Source: Rugosibacter sp. | GTDB taxonomy: Bacteria; Pseudomonadota; Gammaproteobacteria; Burkholderiales; Rhodocyclaceae | Direction of reading: 5' to 3' | Assembly (NCBI GenBank): GCA_030645365.1 | Contig: JAUSMB010000047.1 | Location: 26,317 to 90,316 of the forward strand | DNA length: 64,000 nt | Made by a program: the position numbers and the translations under genes | Shown: one piece after another, positions 61,645 to 64,000 of the stretch | How positions within the stretch are numbered: position 1 is the first letter of the stretch | Layout: each line of letters begins with the position of its first letter | The notes under the pieces: model-generated | What the model saw: only the letters and a program-made list of their open reading frames with translations | What the model was told of the DNA's origin: nothing | The model's database searches: none

Positions 61645-64000
61645 CATGCCCCTCTCCTGGAACGAAATCCGCTCGCGCGCTTTAACCTTTTCCAAACACT
61701 GGGCGGATGCGGCCAATGAGGACGCACAGGCCAAGCCTTTCCTGATTGCATTCTTCGAAGTCTTCGGCATTACCGACAAGCGTTTTGCCAGTTTTGAGCA
61801 TGCGGCGCAAAAATACGATGGCAGCCGGGGTTATGTGGACGCCTTCTGGCCGGGCATCTTGCTGGTCGAGATGAAATCGCGCGGCAAGAATCTTGAGCGC
61901 GCCTACAGTCAGGCGATGGATTATTTCCCCGGCATCAAGGAGCGCGATTTGCCGCGCTACGTGCTGGTCTGCGACTTTGGCCGTTTCCGCCTGCACGACT
62001 TGAAAGAGGGAAGCACCAGCGAATTCGCGCTCGCCGACTTCTACAAAAACGTGCGCCTGTTCGGCTTCATCGCCGGCTATCAGACGCAGGTCATCCAGCC
62101 GCAAGACCCGATCAACATCCGCGCTGCCGAGCACATGGGGCGGCTGCACGACAAAATGAAAGCCGTCGGCTATGTTGGCCGACCGCTGGAAATCTATCTC
62201 GTGCGCCTGCTGTTCTGCCTGTTCGCCGAGGACACCGGCATTTGCGAGAAGCGCCAGTTTCAGGATTATCTGGAACAGCGCACAGCGGAAGACGGATCTG
62301 ATCTGGCCGACCGCATCGCCACGCTGTTCCACATCCTCAACACGCCGAATGACAAGCGCCTCTCCAACCTCGATGAGCAGCTCGCCGCTTTTCCCTACAT
62401 CAACGGCAAGCTGTTCGAGGAAACGCTGCCGCCCGCCGGGTTTGACGCCGCCATGCGCGAAGCGTTGCTCGATCTTTGCGGGCTGGACTGGAGCCTGATC
62501 TCGCCTGCCATTTTCGGCAGCCTGTTCCAGAGCATCATGGATGACACCGCGCGGCGCAATCTCGGCGCGCACTACACCTCCGAAGAAAACATCCAGAAGC
62601 TCATCAAGCCGCTGTTCCTCGATGAACTGCGCGCCGAATTCGAGAAAATCAAAAAGAACCGCAACAAGCTATTCGATTTCCACAAAAAACTGCGCACGCT
62701 GCGCTTTTTTGACCCGGCCTGCGGCTGCGGAAATTTCCTCGCCATCACCTACCGCGAGCTGCGCCTATTGGAACTCGACGTGCTGCGCGCCGCGCACATC
62801 GACGGCCAGCAGATGCTCGACATCCATCAGCTCGTCGCCGTCGACGTTGATCAGTTCTACGGCATCGAGATCGAAGAATTCCCCGCGCAGATCGCGCAAG
62901 TCGCGCTGTGGCTGGTCGACCATCAGATGAACATCAAGGTCAGCGAAGAATTCGGCAGCTATTTTGTGCGCATCCCGTTGAAGCACGCCGCCACCATCGT
63001 GCATGGCAACGCGCTGCAACTCGACTGGAACGCCGTGTTGCCAGCGCCGACTTGTGCGTATGTGCTGGGCAATCCGCCGTTCGTCGGCAAGTCTTACCAG
63101 AACGCTGAACAGAAAGCCGATATGGCGGCGGTGATGCATGACGTCAATGGCGCTGGCGTGCTGGATTTTGTCGCTGCATGGTACGTCAAGGCCGCGCGCT
63201 ACATGGCTGCACAGTCGGCGATTCGCGCCGCGTTTGTGTCCACCAACAGCATCACCCAGGGCGAGCAAGTCGGCGTGCTGTGGGGTTGGCTGCTGGCGCA
63301 TGGTGTGAAAATCCATTTCGCCCACCGTACGTTTTCATGGAGTAACGAAGCGCGTGGCAAGGCCGCTGTGCACTGCGTGATCATCGGCTTTGGTTTGCAG
63401 GATGTCGCCGAGAAAACGATTTTTGAATATGAGGACATCCGGGGCGAAGCGCATGCTATCAAGGCGGCGAACATCAATCCGTACCTGGTAGACGCGCCAG
63501 ACGTGGTGCTGCCTGGGCGAACCAATCCAGTCTGCGCGATACCGATGGTAGTTTTCGGTAGCAAACCAACCGATGGTGGCAATTTGATTCTTACCGAGGA
63601 GGAAAAACGCCAGCTACTAAACAACGAGCCAATGGCAGAAAAATTTGTGCGCACTTACCTGAGCGCCGATGAATTTCTCAACGGAAACGTGCGTTATTGC
63701 CTCTGGTTAAAAGATTGTCAGCCCAACGAATTGCAGAAATTTCCTCACGTTCTACAGCACATCGAACGGGTCCGGCAATTTCGTCTAGCCAGCACCAAAA
63801 CGGCGACGCGTGATAACGCGCTGATGCCGATGCTGTTTGCGGAGGATAGACAGCCAATAAGCAGATATTTGGCTATTCCCAAAACATCATCGGAGCGACG
63901 GCACTGGATTCCAATTGCTTTTTTGGAAGCCGAAGTTATCGTCGCCAGTGAATTATTTACAGTTCAAGGTGCTGGGCTTTTTCACTTCGGCATCCTCACC
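61645..64000 (+). CDS. MmeI-like (Type IIL/IIG) restriction-methyltransferase, 3' end off window
   Basis: Own translation: nuclease motif DAFWPGILLVEMKSRGKN, SAM motif FDPACGCGNFL, catalytic NPPFVGKS; open to the window end, hence absent from the ORF track. Confidence 0.88.
63031..63053 (+). repeat. Dispersed motif copy 9 (inside MmeI-like gene)
   Basis: CGCCGTGTTGCCAGCGCCGACTT. Confidence 0.8.

Noticed and set aside
62024-62045. GCGCTCGCCGACTTCTAC as a motif copy
   Set aside because: Only the CGCCGACTT core matches; consistent with ordinary coding sequence.
1-64000. CRISPR arrays, tRNA and rRNA genes, prophage
   Set aside because: No regularly spaced repeats, tRNA-like or rRNA sequence, or phage structural genes recognised by reading.

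Overview
A 64 kb window from a betaproteobacterial chromosome, probably Nitrosomonadales-like judging by gene content and order (inference). The first ~20 kb is core: glnD-map (-), then rpsB-tsf-pyrH-frr-uppS-cdsA-dxr-rseP-bamA-skp-lpxD-fabZ-lpxA-lpxB-rnhB-trmH. Then come a metallopeptidase-like gene whose 5' end abuts an intact IS5-family element (inverted repeats plus TTAG target duplication read directly), a DUF1329 gene with a perfect FNR-type box, ggt, ppsR/ppsA, nfeD/SPFH, tsaB-rimI-udg, and a glrK-qseG-glrR module. Two TGTC-N10-GACA sites and a sigma54 promoter lie directly after glrR. Next are a bactofilin, an NCS1-permease/histidine kinase/receiver fusion with a LuxR-type regulator, a porin, the urtABCDE and ureDABCEFG cluster (with a miniature HupE-like gene between ureA and ureB), lemA/TPM genes, lplT, alr, radA, a ParE/Phd-like toxin-antitoxin pair and the start of an MmeI-like restriction-methyltransferase. 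The most striking unexplained signal is a ~25-bp dispersed motif, consensus CGCCGTATYRCCAGCGCCGACTTTT. I count about 13 copies on both strands, both intergenic and inside conserved genes, where it is read in preferred frames (AVLPAPTF forward, KVGAGDTA reverse). This resembles a DNA-uptake-signal-like or chromosome-architecture motif more than a mobile repeat. No rRNA, tRNA or CRISPR array was recognised.
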